Positions 1 to 5,451 of a stretch of 5,451 nt of DNA are shown here, piece by piece (positions within the stretch are counted from its first letter, which is position 1; each line of letters opens with the position of its first letter). The notes beneath the pieces are model-generated. The model saw only the letters and a list, made by a program, of their open reading frames with translations, did no database searches and was not told the origin of the DNA. Source of the stretch: Bordetella parapertussis (GTDB taxonomy: Bacteria; Pseudomonadota; Gammaproteobacteria; Burkholderiales; Burkholderiaceae_C); assembly GCA_945882755.1 (NCBI GenBank), contig CAMCWS010000103.1:1-5451 (forward strand), in the 5' to 3' direction. The position numbers were made by a program, and so were the translations under genes.

Positions 1-61
1 GAGAGGCGAGGAAGTCAAGCCTTTGCTCGGTCTCTGGCGCTAAACGAATGGAAGTCGCCAT
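1..61 (-). CDS. Ribbon-helix-helix antitoxin, RelB/ParD-like, 5' fragment
   Basis: The minus strand opens with an ATG at 61-59 and reads MATSIRLAPETEQRLDFLAS before leaving the window, giving 20 codons. This is the N-terminal beta-strand and start of the first helix seen in short ribbon-helix-helix DNA-binding proteins of the RelB/ParD-like antitoxin group. In those families the strand pairs in a dimer and sits in the DNA major groove, while the missing C-terminus would bind and neutralise a RelE/ParE-type mRNA interferase or gyrase poison. A good ribosome binding site (AGAGGG, 68-73) lies 6 bases upstream of the ATG, which supports this start. A palindrome just upstream would suit autoregulation. 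The partner toxin is not visible. A solitary CopG-type regulator is the main alternative. The gene is too short here for firm subfamily assignment. Confidence 0.72.
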   Translation of the reverse strand, partial: MATSIRLAPETEQRLDFLAS

Positions 62-75
62 ATCAAACCCTCTTT

Positions 76-97
76 TGAATACATGCATTCAATGTAT
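76..97. promoter_or_regulatory. Palindromic candidate operator upstream of the antitoxin gene
   Basis: Bases 76-91 form a near-perfect 16-bp palindrome, TGAATACATGCATTCA, in which 7 of 8 base pairs match. A second, overlapping inverted pair is ATACAT at 79-84 and ATGTAT at 92-97. The element sits directly upstream of the antitoxin ribosome binding site and is more AT-rich than its surroundings. Ribbon-helix-helix antitoxins normally repress their own promoter by binding such repeated half-sites, so an autoregulatory operator is the natural reading. Binding itself is inferred. Confidence 0.5.
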
Positions 98-124
98 CAC
101 AGGGTCTGTTTTTTGCCCGGTGTG

Positions 125-172
125 ATTGCTTCGTCGCTACGCTCCTCGCGATGACAGCTCCTCGCATTGACG
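125..172. repeat. Dispersed bacterial repeat (RSVATKQS-type), one full and one partial copy
   Basis: Bases 125-156 closely match a repeat I know from many bacterial genomes, roughly ATTGCTTCGTCGCT followed by CGCTCCTCGCAATGACA. Read on the minus strand it gives the tell-tale peptide IARSVATKQS, which often causes false hypothetical proteins. The ends ATTGC (125-129) and GCGAT (148-152) are inverted with one G-T mismatch, so a weak hairpin is possible. The 3' end is then repeated in tandem: 141-156 and 157-172 match at 13 of 16 positions. The minus-strand open frame that runs through it (323-63) is therefore not a gene. Function is unknown; the repeat is generally intergenic and probably a mobile or REP-like sequence. 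Confidence 0.72.
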
Positions 173-188
173 GGTAGATAATTCCCCG

Positions 189-872
189 ATGATCAAATTG
201 TTTGTTGGCTTGGGCAACCCTGGCGCTGAATACGAGGACACCCGCCACAACGCTGGGTTTTGGTTCATCGATCAGCTCTCCCAGCAACTCAAGGTGCAGT
301 TGCAGCCTGAGAAAAATTACCACGGCTGGGTGGCGCGAACCACGCTACAGGGCGAAACCATTTGGTTGTTGAAGCCTGCCACTTTCATGAACCTGTCGGG
401 CAAATCGGTGGCCGCGTTGGCGCGGTTTTACAAAATTGCCCCAGAACAGATGTTGGTGGCCCACGATGAACTCGATCTCACGCCCGGCGAAGCCAAACTC
501 AAACTCGGTGGTGGCCACGCGGGTCACAACGGCTTGCGCGATATCCATGCCCAAATGGGCACAGACGCCTACTGGCGCTTGCGCCTAGGCATTGGCCACC
601 CCGGTGTCAAGTCGGAAGTGGTTCACTGGGTTTTGAAGAAACCTGCACCTGAGCAGCGAATATTGATTGACACTTCCATCGACCGCAGCCTACAAGCCTT
701 AGCCTGCTTGGTAAGCGGCGAGATGGAAAAAGCCATGCAAATGGTCCATACCAGCAAACCGCCCAGGCCCAAACCGCCACGTCCGGCGGCGGCCTCTCCT
801 CTCAAGGAAGGCGATTCGCATGAAAAAAATCCTCCCCCTGTTGGCCCCGGCGCTGGGTCTGACACTGCTTAG
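189..872 (+). CDS. pth: Peptidyl-tRNA hydrolase with long proline-rich C-terminal tail
   Basis: This enzyme cleaves the ester bond in peptidyl-tRNAs released prematurely from ribosomes, freeing tRNA in the cytoplasm; it is essential in most bacteria. The 227-residue product starts with the family signature [19 protein letters not shown]. Residues important in the E. coli enzyme fall at the same numbers: Asn10, catalytic His20, Asn68 (in TFMNLSG), Asp93 (HDELD), and His113-Asn114 ([12 protein letters not shown]). The catalytic domain ends near residue 188, close to the 194-residue E. coli length. Residues 189-227 are an extra tail containing KPPRP twice. The last 17 residues are encoded by DNA that also encodes the next gene's signal peptide. 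There is no clear Shine-Dalgarno before the ATG, and the upstream DNA is a dispersed repeat, so its promoter is not obvious; GATAAT at 177-182 is a possible -10 element without a good partner. Identity is certain, the role of the tail unknown. Confidence 0.97.
   Translation: MIKLFVGLGNPGAEYEDTRHNAGFWFIDQLSQQLKVQLQPEKNYHGWVARTTLQGETIWLLKPATFMNLSGKSVAALARFYKIAPEQMLVAHDELDLTPGEAKLKLGGGHAGHNGLRDIHAQMGTDAYWRLRLGIGHPGVKSEVVHWVLKKPAPEQRILIDTSIDRSLQALACLVSGEMEKAMQMVHTSKPPRPKPPRPAAASPLKEGDSHEKNPPPVGPGAGSDTA
804..811 (+). promoter_or_regulatory. Strong ribosome binding site inside pth
   Basis: AAGGAAGG lies 8 bases before the ATG at 820. It sits within the pth coding frame, where it encodes parts of Lys-Glu-Gly (206-208). 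It fixes the start of the small secreted protein and shows that the 53-base overlap with pth is likely genuine. Confidence 0.75.
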
Positions 873-1113
873 CTCCTTGCTGGCTACCTCCCCCACCCTT
901 CACGCCAAACCCAAAGAAAAACCGGCCCTGCTGTGCGAACAAGCTGGCCAAATGACGGCTTGTGAAGACTCTCAGTCGGACAAGGTGGCTGACAAAGGCA
1001 AGCCCCGCGCCTTCAAAGCGCAGGGCAGCGACGGGGTGATGGACAAAGCCAAAACCAAGACCAAAAAGAAAAAAGCGAAGACGAAAAAGGCCCGTAAAAC
1101 AGCGCCCGTTGAA

Positions 1114-1116
<3 letters not shown>
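820..1116 (+). CDS. Small exported lysine-rich protein of unknown function
   Basis: I do not recognise a family. The 98-residue product has a clear Sec signal peptide: MKK, a hydrophobic stretch from about residue 4 to 22, and a likely signal peptidase I site after Ala29 (LHA before KP). The mature part is only about 69 residues. It contains two cysteines, Cys39 and Cys48, in [14 protein letters not shown], which could form one disulfide in the periplasm. The middle is polar and probably disordered. Residues 76-93 form a very basic tail with 12 Lys/Arg out of 18, which might bind membrane phospholipid, polysaccharide or nucleic acid. Translation starts within pth at a strong ribosome binding site, so it is probably co-transcribed and coupled to pth. 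The coding reality is well supported by the start signal, signal peptide and lack of a competing gene. Any function is speculation. Confidence 0.8.
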
Positions 1117-1887
<771 letters not shown>

Positions 1888-1894
1888 GAGGGCA

Positions 1895-2452
1895 TTATGC
1901 CGCTGGCTGCAACAAGTGGGCGTGTACCGCGCCTGCCTTTAGGTGCTTGGCCACACGCAAGCCCCAAGCGCTGACATCGTCATCGCGCCAGGCTTTGGCG
2001 GCTTCTAGGTAAATCTGCCCCGAAGGTTTGATGCAAGCCGCTGCCGCCGCCAAGGCCATTGGGTACTGCGGGAAGTCGTAGGGCGGGTCTAAAAACACCA
2101 AGTCCACGCTTTGAGGCGCTTGTTGTCTCAGGGTCGATAAGCCATCCCCTCGCAGCATGCGCAGTTGGTTGGCGCCCAGCTTGGCCTGACTTTTGGCCAT
2201 GGCCTCGATGCACAAAGCATTGACATCACACAACAGCACATGGGCTGCGCCTCGGGAAGCGGCTTCAAAACCCAGCGCACCGGTGCCGGCAAAAGCGTCC
2301 ACACAATGCCAACCAGTCAAATCTTGGCCCAGCCAGTTGAAGAGGGTTTCACGCACCCGGTCCGGCGTGGGGCGCAAATCGACGTTGCGTGGCAGGGGCA
2401 GCTTGCTGCGCTTCCACTCGCCGCCAATGATGCGCACCTCGCCTGGTTTCAA
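1895..2452 (-). CDS. rsmD: 16S rRNA (guanine(966)-N2)-methyltransferase, TTG start
   Basis: RsmD methylates the N2 of G966 in 16S rRNA on the assembling 30S subunit, using S-adenosylmethionine. The 185-residue product shows the family's N-terminal pattern VRIIGGEWKRSKLP and LRPTPDRVRETLFNWL (residues 26-41). It also has SAM-binding motif I, VDAFAGTGALGFEA (51-64), an acidic residue at Asp76 in LLCDVN, and the catalytic LDPPYDF (121-127) typical of N2-guanine and N6-adenine methyltransferases. The proposed start is TTG at 2452-2450, which overlaps the stop of the upstream M16 gene as TTGA. An in-frame TGA lies a short way upstream with no ATG between, so the only alternative is a GTG at Val6. 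A TTG start with weak Shine-Dalgarno implies dependence on translation of the upstream gene. Identity is firm, the start is slightly uncertain. Confidence 0.95.
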   Translation of the reverse strand: MKPGEVRIIGGEWKRSKLPLPRNVDLRPTPDRVRETLFNWLGQDLTGWHCVDAFAGTGALGFEAASRGAAHVLLCDVNALCIEAMAKSQAKLGANQLRMLRGDGLSTLRQQAPQSVDLVFLDPPYDFPQYPMALAAAAACIKPSGQIYLEAAKAWRDDDVSAWGLRVAKHLKAGAVHAHLLQPAA

Positions 2453-3768
2453 GGCTTGGCACCCAAAATAACCGTCACCATGCGCTCAGGCTGCAAGTTG
2501 CGGGCAAACGCTTGTTGTATTTGGGTCGCCGTGATTTTGTCAATTTCAGCCGACCATGTGTCTAAATAATCCAGAGGCAAACCAAACCACGCGATATTGC
2601 TCAGGTTGTCCAACAGTTTTCGGTTGCTGTCCAAGCGCAGGGCAAAGCCGCCAATCATGAAATCCTTGGCAGCTTGTACCTCTTGGTCTGTGGGGCCGTT
2701 GCGCACAAAGTCACGCAATACCTCAGAGGCGACTTGCACCGCTTGGGCAGCTTGGTCGGGTCGGGTTTGCAGTCCCACAGCAAAAGCGCCAGCATGTTGG
2801 CCCGGCGAAAAATAGCTGTAAACGCTGTAACTCAAGCCGCGTTTTTCACGCACTTGGTCTGTCAGGCGCGACACAAAACCGCCGCCACCCAAAACATAGT
2901 TGCCAAGGGTCAAGGCAAAGAAATCTGGGTTTTGGCGGGCAATGCCCGGCTGGCCTATGAAGACATGGGCTTGGGCAGATTCAAAAGGAATCTGCAGGGT
3001 TTTCGCCTCTTTCAAAGGCATCACCTCAGGCACCACAGGCTGCGCGGGGCAAGCACTTTGGCGGGACAAGCCGCTGAGCAGTTGGGTAAGCAAACGCTCT
3101 GTTTGTGCTCGGTTGACGGCACCCACCACGCTGATCTTGGCTTGGCACAACAACAGATGGCGAGACACAAACTGCGCCATGGCGGCGGTGTCAATGCGTC
3201 GCAAACTGGCTTCATCGACTTCCGCGCCGTAAGGGTGCTTGCCAAACACGGCTTGGTTAAAGGCCTTGCCAGCCTGCGTGGCAGGCTTGGTATTAGATTC
3301 ACGGATCGAAGCCACCCAACGCTCACGCTCGCTTTGCCATACATCGTTAGGGAAACTGGGGGCGGCCAACTGCCTTGCCGCCAAAGCCACGGCTGCGTCA
3401 AGCAACTCGGGGCGGGTCAGGCTGCGCAGCGAAAAGCTCATGCGGTCGTCGCCAGCGTTGGCGTTGACCATGGCACCCAAATCCGCCCATGCTTCACCCA
3501 ACTGGTTTTCATCCATGGCAGGCTGGCCTTGAAAGGCCTTGATGCCCTTGCCCATCATGCGGGCAGTTGCCACAGCCAAGCCGCTTTGGCCAGAGGGATC
3601 ACGGCGATCGCCTGCATCAAATTCAAGTTGCACATCCACCATGGGAATGCCGGGCGCTTCCACCAGATACACCTTGGGTCCTGTCGCCATCGTCCAGTGT
3701 TGAATTGGGATACCTGCCCATGAAGCCAAGGGCAAAAGCCATAGGGCCAACCATGCAAAGCGTTTCAT
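2449..3768 (-). CDS. M16B peptidase-like subunit lacking the zinc site, exported
   Basis: The 439-residue protein has a signal peptide (MKRFAWLALWLLPLASWA, cleavage near 18) and then the two-domain M16 fold. At the place of the zinc motif it reads GLAVATARMMGKG (63-75): aligned with the partner's GVAHVLEHMLFKG, the two His and the Glu become Val66, Arg70 and Ala69, so this subunit cannot bind catalytic zinc. It keeps a glycine-rich GGGGFVSRL segment (294-302) and the REKRGLSY block with Arg307 and Tyr314, the Arg/Tyr pair that in M16B proteases grips the substrate backbone. This matches the known heterodimer of Sphingomonas sp. A1 (SPH2681/SPH2682), where each subunit supplies half the active site. 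The ATG overlaps the upstream M16 stop as ATGA, and GGAGGG at 3775-3780 is a strong ribosome binding site. Probably periplasmic and equimolar with its partner. Substrate unknown. Confidence 0.93.
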   Translation of the reverse strand: MKRFAWLALWLLPLASWAGIPIQHWTMATGPKVYLVEAPGIPMVDVQLEFDAGDRRDPSGQSGLAVATARMMGKGIKAFQGQPAMDENQLGEAWADLGAMVNANAGDDRMSFSLRSLTRPELLDAAVALAARQLAAPSFPNDVWQSERERWVASIRESNTKPATQAGKAFNQAVFGKHPYGAEVDEASLRRIDTAAMAQFVSRHLLLCQAKISVVGAVNRAQTERLLTQLLSGLSRQSACPAQPVVPEVMPLKEAKTLQIPFESAQAHVFIGQPGIARQNPDFFALTLGNYVLGGGGFVSRLTDQVREKRGLSYSVYSYFSPGQHAGAFAVGLQTRPDQAAQAVQVASEVLRDFVRNGPTDQEVQAAKDFMIGGFALRLDSNRKLLDNLSNIAWFGLPLDYLDTWSAEIDKITATQIQQAFARNLQPERMVTVILGAKP

Positions 3769-5192
3769 CGTGCGCCCTCCCCGTGGCGTGATCCTGCGAC
3801 AGGTTTGCGCGGAAAAGTCCTCGCCCCTGTTTGTGGCAACAAGGTGGCCACTGTCAATGTGTCGTCACCGAAATATTTGGCCGCCACCGCTTGCACATGG
3901 GCAGGGGTAATGGCATTCAAGCTCTCCAGCACACGTTCGGCGCTGTCCAGAGGCATGCCCTCGATCCAGCTGCTGCCCAACTCCCGGGCTTGGTTGAAGG
4001 TGGAGTCACGCTGGTAAACATTGGAAGCCATCCACTGCGCTTTGACCCGGCGCATCTCGGCTTCGCTGACACCCTCTTTGGCAATTTTGGTAATTTGGGC
4101 TCGCAATGCGGCTTCAAGTTGCTCTGGTGTTTTGCCTTTGGCGGGTACCGCGTCGAGCATGAACACTTGCGGGCCACGTCCGCTCATGGTGTTGGAAGCA
4201 CCGGCGCTGTCAGCCAAGCGGCCCTCGCCTTGGGATAAGGCACGTTCCAGCCTTGCGCCGTTGTAACCATCCAAAACAGCGGCCAACAGCGTCAGCGCCA
4301 GCGCGTCGCGGTTGTCGTCAGTGGGTTCAAAGCCAGAGAAATTGGGCACCTTCCACGACAAGGCGAGATAGGCTTGGTCTGCAGGCGCCTTCACCACTAC
4401 GCGGCGGGTACCGGTTTGGGTGGGCTCTTCTCTGGGCTTGCGTGCAGGCACCACGCCAGCAGGAATTTGCCCGTAGGTGGTTTCTGCCAATCGCTGGACC
4501 TCGGCCACATCCACATCGCCCACCACCACGATGGCGGCGTTGGCAGGTACATACCAGCGTTTGTAAAAGTCCCGTGCGTCTTGCGGCGTCATGGCGTCCA
4601 AGTCGTTCATCCAGCCAATGACGGGGCGGCGGTAAGGCGAGGCAATAAATTGGGTGGCAAAGAGCTGCTCGTACATCAACATACGGGGCGAGTCTTCGGT
4701 GCGCATGCGTCGCTCTTCTTTGACCACCTCGACCTCTTTGGTGAACTCAATGTCTGGCCACTGGTTGTTGGCGAAGCGATCGGCTTCAAGCGCCATAACC
4801 TCTGGCAAACGCTTGGCCGGAATTTGCTGGTAGTAACCGGTGTAGTCCTTGTTGGTGAAGGCGTTTTCTCGTCCACCCAAAGCCGCCACTTTGCGTGAAA
4901 ACTCGCCTTGTTTGACCTTGGCGGTCCCTTTGAAAAGCATGTGTTCCAACACATGGGCCACGCCCGACACGCCATCAACCTCGTCCATGGAACCGACCCG
5001 TACCCACAGCATATGCACCGCGGTAGGTGCACGTTTGTCCACTTTGACGATGAGCGTCATGCCGTTTTTCAAGGTGAACTGTTGAGCCGCGGGGCTTGTT
5101 TGTGCCAAGGCAGGACGCAGGGTCAGCAGCAGCGCCAGCCCCACGAGACACAGCTTGGCGTTGCGGGGAAAGGCTAGTAGGAAGGGTTTCAT
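3765..5192 (-). CDS. M16B zinc metallopeptidase, catalytic subunit, exported
   Basis: The 475-residue protein is a pitrilysin/mitochondrial-processing-peptidase-like protease. It carries the inverted zinc motif HVLEH: His80 and His84 bind zinc and Glu83 activates water. The third ligand is most likely Glu160 in VVKEERR, 75 residues after His84. The signal peptide is MKPFLLAFPRNAKLCLVG and onward, with a rather long n-region and cleavage likely after Ala30 (ALA before Q), so it acts in the periplasm or at the inner membrane. The second half lacks the Arg/Tyr substrate-binding pair: the corresponding segment reads RALSQGEGRLADSAG (317-331). It is thus complementary to the downstream subunit. 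The C-terminus (RKPVAGSRHGEGAR) is basic and likely disordered. First gene of the five-gene minus-strand operon. Its ribosome binding site is modest (GGAG at 5206-5209, 13 bases from the ATG). The natural substrate is unknown; E. coli PqqL is a related periplasmic M16 enzyme. Confidence 0.95.
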   Translation of the reverse strand: MKPFLLAFPRNAKLCLVGLALLLTLRPALAQTSPAAQQFTLKNGMTLIVKVDKRAPTAVHMLWVRVGSMDEVDGVSGVAHVLEHMLFKGTAKVKQGEFSRKVAALGGRENAFTNKDYTGYYQQIPAKRLPEVMALEADRFANNQWPDIEFTKEVEVVKEERRMRTEDSPRMLMYEQLFATQFIASPYRRPVIGWMNDLDAMTPQDARDFYKRWYVPANAAIVVVGDVDVAEVQRLAETTYGQIPAGVVPARKPREEPTQTGTRRVVVKAPADQAYLALSWKVPNFSGFEPTDDNRDALALTLLAAVLDGYNGARLERALSQGEGRLADSAGASNTMSGRGPQVFMLDAVPAKGKTPEQLEAALRAQITKIAKEGVSEAEMRRVKAQWMASNVYQRDSTFNQARELGSSWIEGMPLDSAERVLESLNAITPAHVQAVAAKYFGDDTLTVATLLPQTGARTFPRKPVAGSRHGEGAR

Positions 5193-5211
5193 AGAATGGC
5201 TTTAACTCCAA

Positions 5212-5227
5212 CTCGCCCCATGGCGAG
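5212..5227. repeat. Perfect hairpin in the ftsY/M16 divergent region
   Basis: CTCGCC (5212-5217) and GGCGAG (5222-5227) form a perfect 6-bp stem with a 4-base loop (CCAT). It is enclosed by a second inverted pair, TAGAATGGC (5192-5200) and GTCATTCTA (5234-5242), which matches at 8 of 9 positions, the ninth being a G-T. The nested symmetry could be a protein-binding site or an RNA structure in a leader. The sequence does not tell which. Confidence 0.5.
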
Positions 5228-5236
5228 CAACCCGTC

Positions 5237-5265
5237 ATTCTAGAAACCCTTGACCCCATGTTCAG
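5237..5265 (-). promoter_or_regulatory. Candidate sigma70 promoter of the M16-rsmD-coaD-fdx operon
   Basis: On the minus strand, CTGAAC (5265-5260) and TAGAAT (5242-5237) are separated by exactly 17 bases. TAGAAT matches the -10 consensus TATAAT at 5 of 6 positions; the -35 is weak at 3 of 6. Transcription would start near 5230, giving a leader of roughly 38 bases that begins with the 5212-5227 hairpin. The -35 box overlaps the ftsY start codon, so the two divergent promoters may interfere. I found no convincing plus-strand promoter for ftsY here. Confidence 0.4.
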
Positions 5266-5451
5266 CCTGTTCAAACGAAAGACCCCAGCGCCAACAGCCC
5301 TGCCTGAGCAAGGGCCATCGGCCTCGCAAGTCGCGGCCCAAAGCTGGCTGGGACGTTTGCGCAGCAGTTTGCAACGCACAGGCAGCAGCATCGCTGGGGT
5401 GTTTGGCGGCAAAGTCATCGATGACGCGCTTTACGAAGAACTTGAATCTGC
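5258..5451 (+). CDS. ftsY: Signal recognition particle receptor FtsY, 5' part
   Basis: FtsY is the membrane-associated GTPase that docks the signal recognition particle and its ribosome cargo at the Sec translocon. Only the first 64 codons are in the window, so the GTPase domain is off the right edge. After a short N-terminus starting MFSLFKRK, the sequence enters the helical N domain at SWLGRLRSSLQRTGSS (29-44) and continues IAGVFGGKVIDDALYEELES, a very characteristic FtsY stretch. Only about 28 residues precede the N domain, so the long acidic A domain of E. coli FtsY is absent and the FSLFKRK start may serve in membrane contact. No strong Shine-Dalgarno is visible upstream of the ATG. Divergent placement next to a pair of M16 genes is a conserved neighbourhood in proteobacteria, which supports the call. 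Confidence 0.92.
   Translation, partial: MFSLFKRKTPAPTALPEQGPSASQVAAQSWLGRLRSSLQRTGSSIAGVFGGKVIDDALYEELES

Noticed and set aside
105..114. T-run at 109-114 as a terminator
   Set aside because: Only a 3-bp stem (CAG/CTG) precedes it and no plus-strand gene ends upstream within the window.
63..323. An 86-codon minus-strand frame overlapping the start of pth
   Set aside because: It contains the IARSVATKQS peptide created by the dispersed repeat and otherwise runs antisense to pth and across the antitoxin leader; a known kind of false gene.
2674..3723. A 349-codon open frame on the plus strand opposite the second M16 gene
   Set aside because: It lies wholly antisense to a gene with clear M16 features, shows no recognisable domain or plausible ribosome binding site, and is explained by codon bias of the minus-strand gene leaving the antisense frame open.
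4374..4898. A 174-codon plus-strand frame opposite the catalytic M16 gene
   Set aside because: It is a shadow of the zinc peptidase frame, rich in His, Gly and Arg as expected for reverse-complement translation, with no family resemblance.
4975..5418. A 147-codon minus-strand frame covering the ftsY start and the M16 start
   Set aside because: It is antisense to ftsY and out of frame with the M16 gene, and shows no recognisable domain.

Overview
The window looks like chromosome of a betaproteobacterium, most likely a member of the Burkholderiales close to Comamonadaceae. The reasons are the fairly high GC content, the protein flavour of Pth, CoaD, RsmD and FtsY, and the gene order. The core is a conserved housekeeping block: ftsY, a pair of M16 peptidases, rsmD, coaD, an Alvin-type ferredoxin, and convergent to these a small secreted protein and pth. 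A related order (fdx and coaD, then rsmD, two M16 genes and ftsY) is known from Pseudomonas. The species assignment is inference from style, not from a database match.

Layout from left to right. Bases 1-61 hold the first 20 codons of a minus-strand ribbon-helix-helix antitoxin, whose body and presumed toxin lie off the left edge. Bases 62-188 are a divergent intergenic region with a near-perfect palindrome that could be the antitoxin's operator. It also holds one and a half copies of a dispersed bacterial repeat that ends 16 bases before pth. Bases 189-872 are pth (plus strand), and 820-1116 encode a small lysine-rich exported protein of unknown function that overlaps the pth 3' end by 53 bases. 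The two plus-strand genes meet a long minus-strand operon tail to tail, with only 11 bases between stop codons.

The minus-strand operon reads, in transcription order, catalytic M16 peptidase (5192-3765), non-catalytic M16 partner (3768-2449), rsmD (2452-1895), coaD (1887-1399) and a 2[4Fe-4S] ferredoxin (1391-1128). Two junctions overlap by 4 bases (ATGA and TTGA) and two have 7-base gaps, so translational coupling through the whole set is likely. ftsY starts at 5258 on the plus strand and runs off the right edge, divergent from the M16 pair across 65 bases.

The functions are mostly essential upkeep: recycling of peptidyl-tRNA (Pth), 16S rRNA methylation (RsmD), coenzyme A synthesis (CoaD), electron transfer (ferredoxin) and membrane targeting (FtsY). 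The M16 pair appears to be a periplasmic heterodimeric protease, with the zinc site on one subunit and the Arg/Tyr substrate-binding pair on the other. I see no clearly new biological system. The most unusual parts are the left end (antitoxin gene plus dispersed repeat abutting the essential pth gene), the pth/secreted-protein overlap, and a nested inverted repeat between ftsY and the M16 operon.
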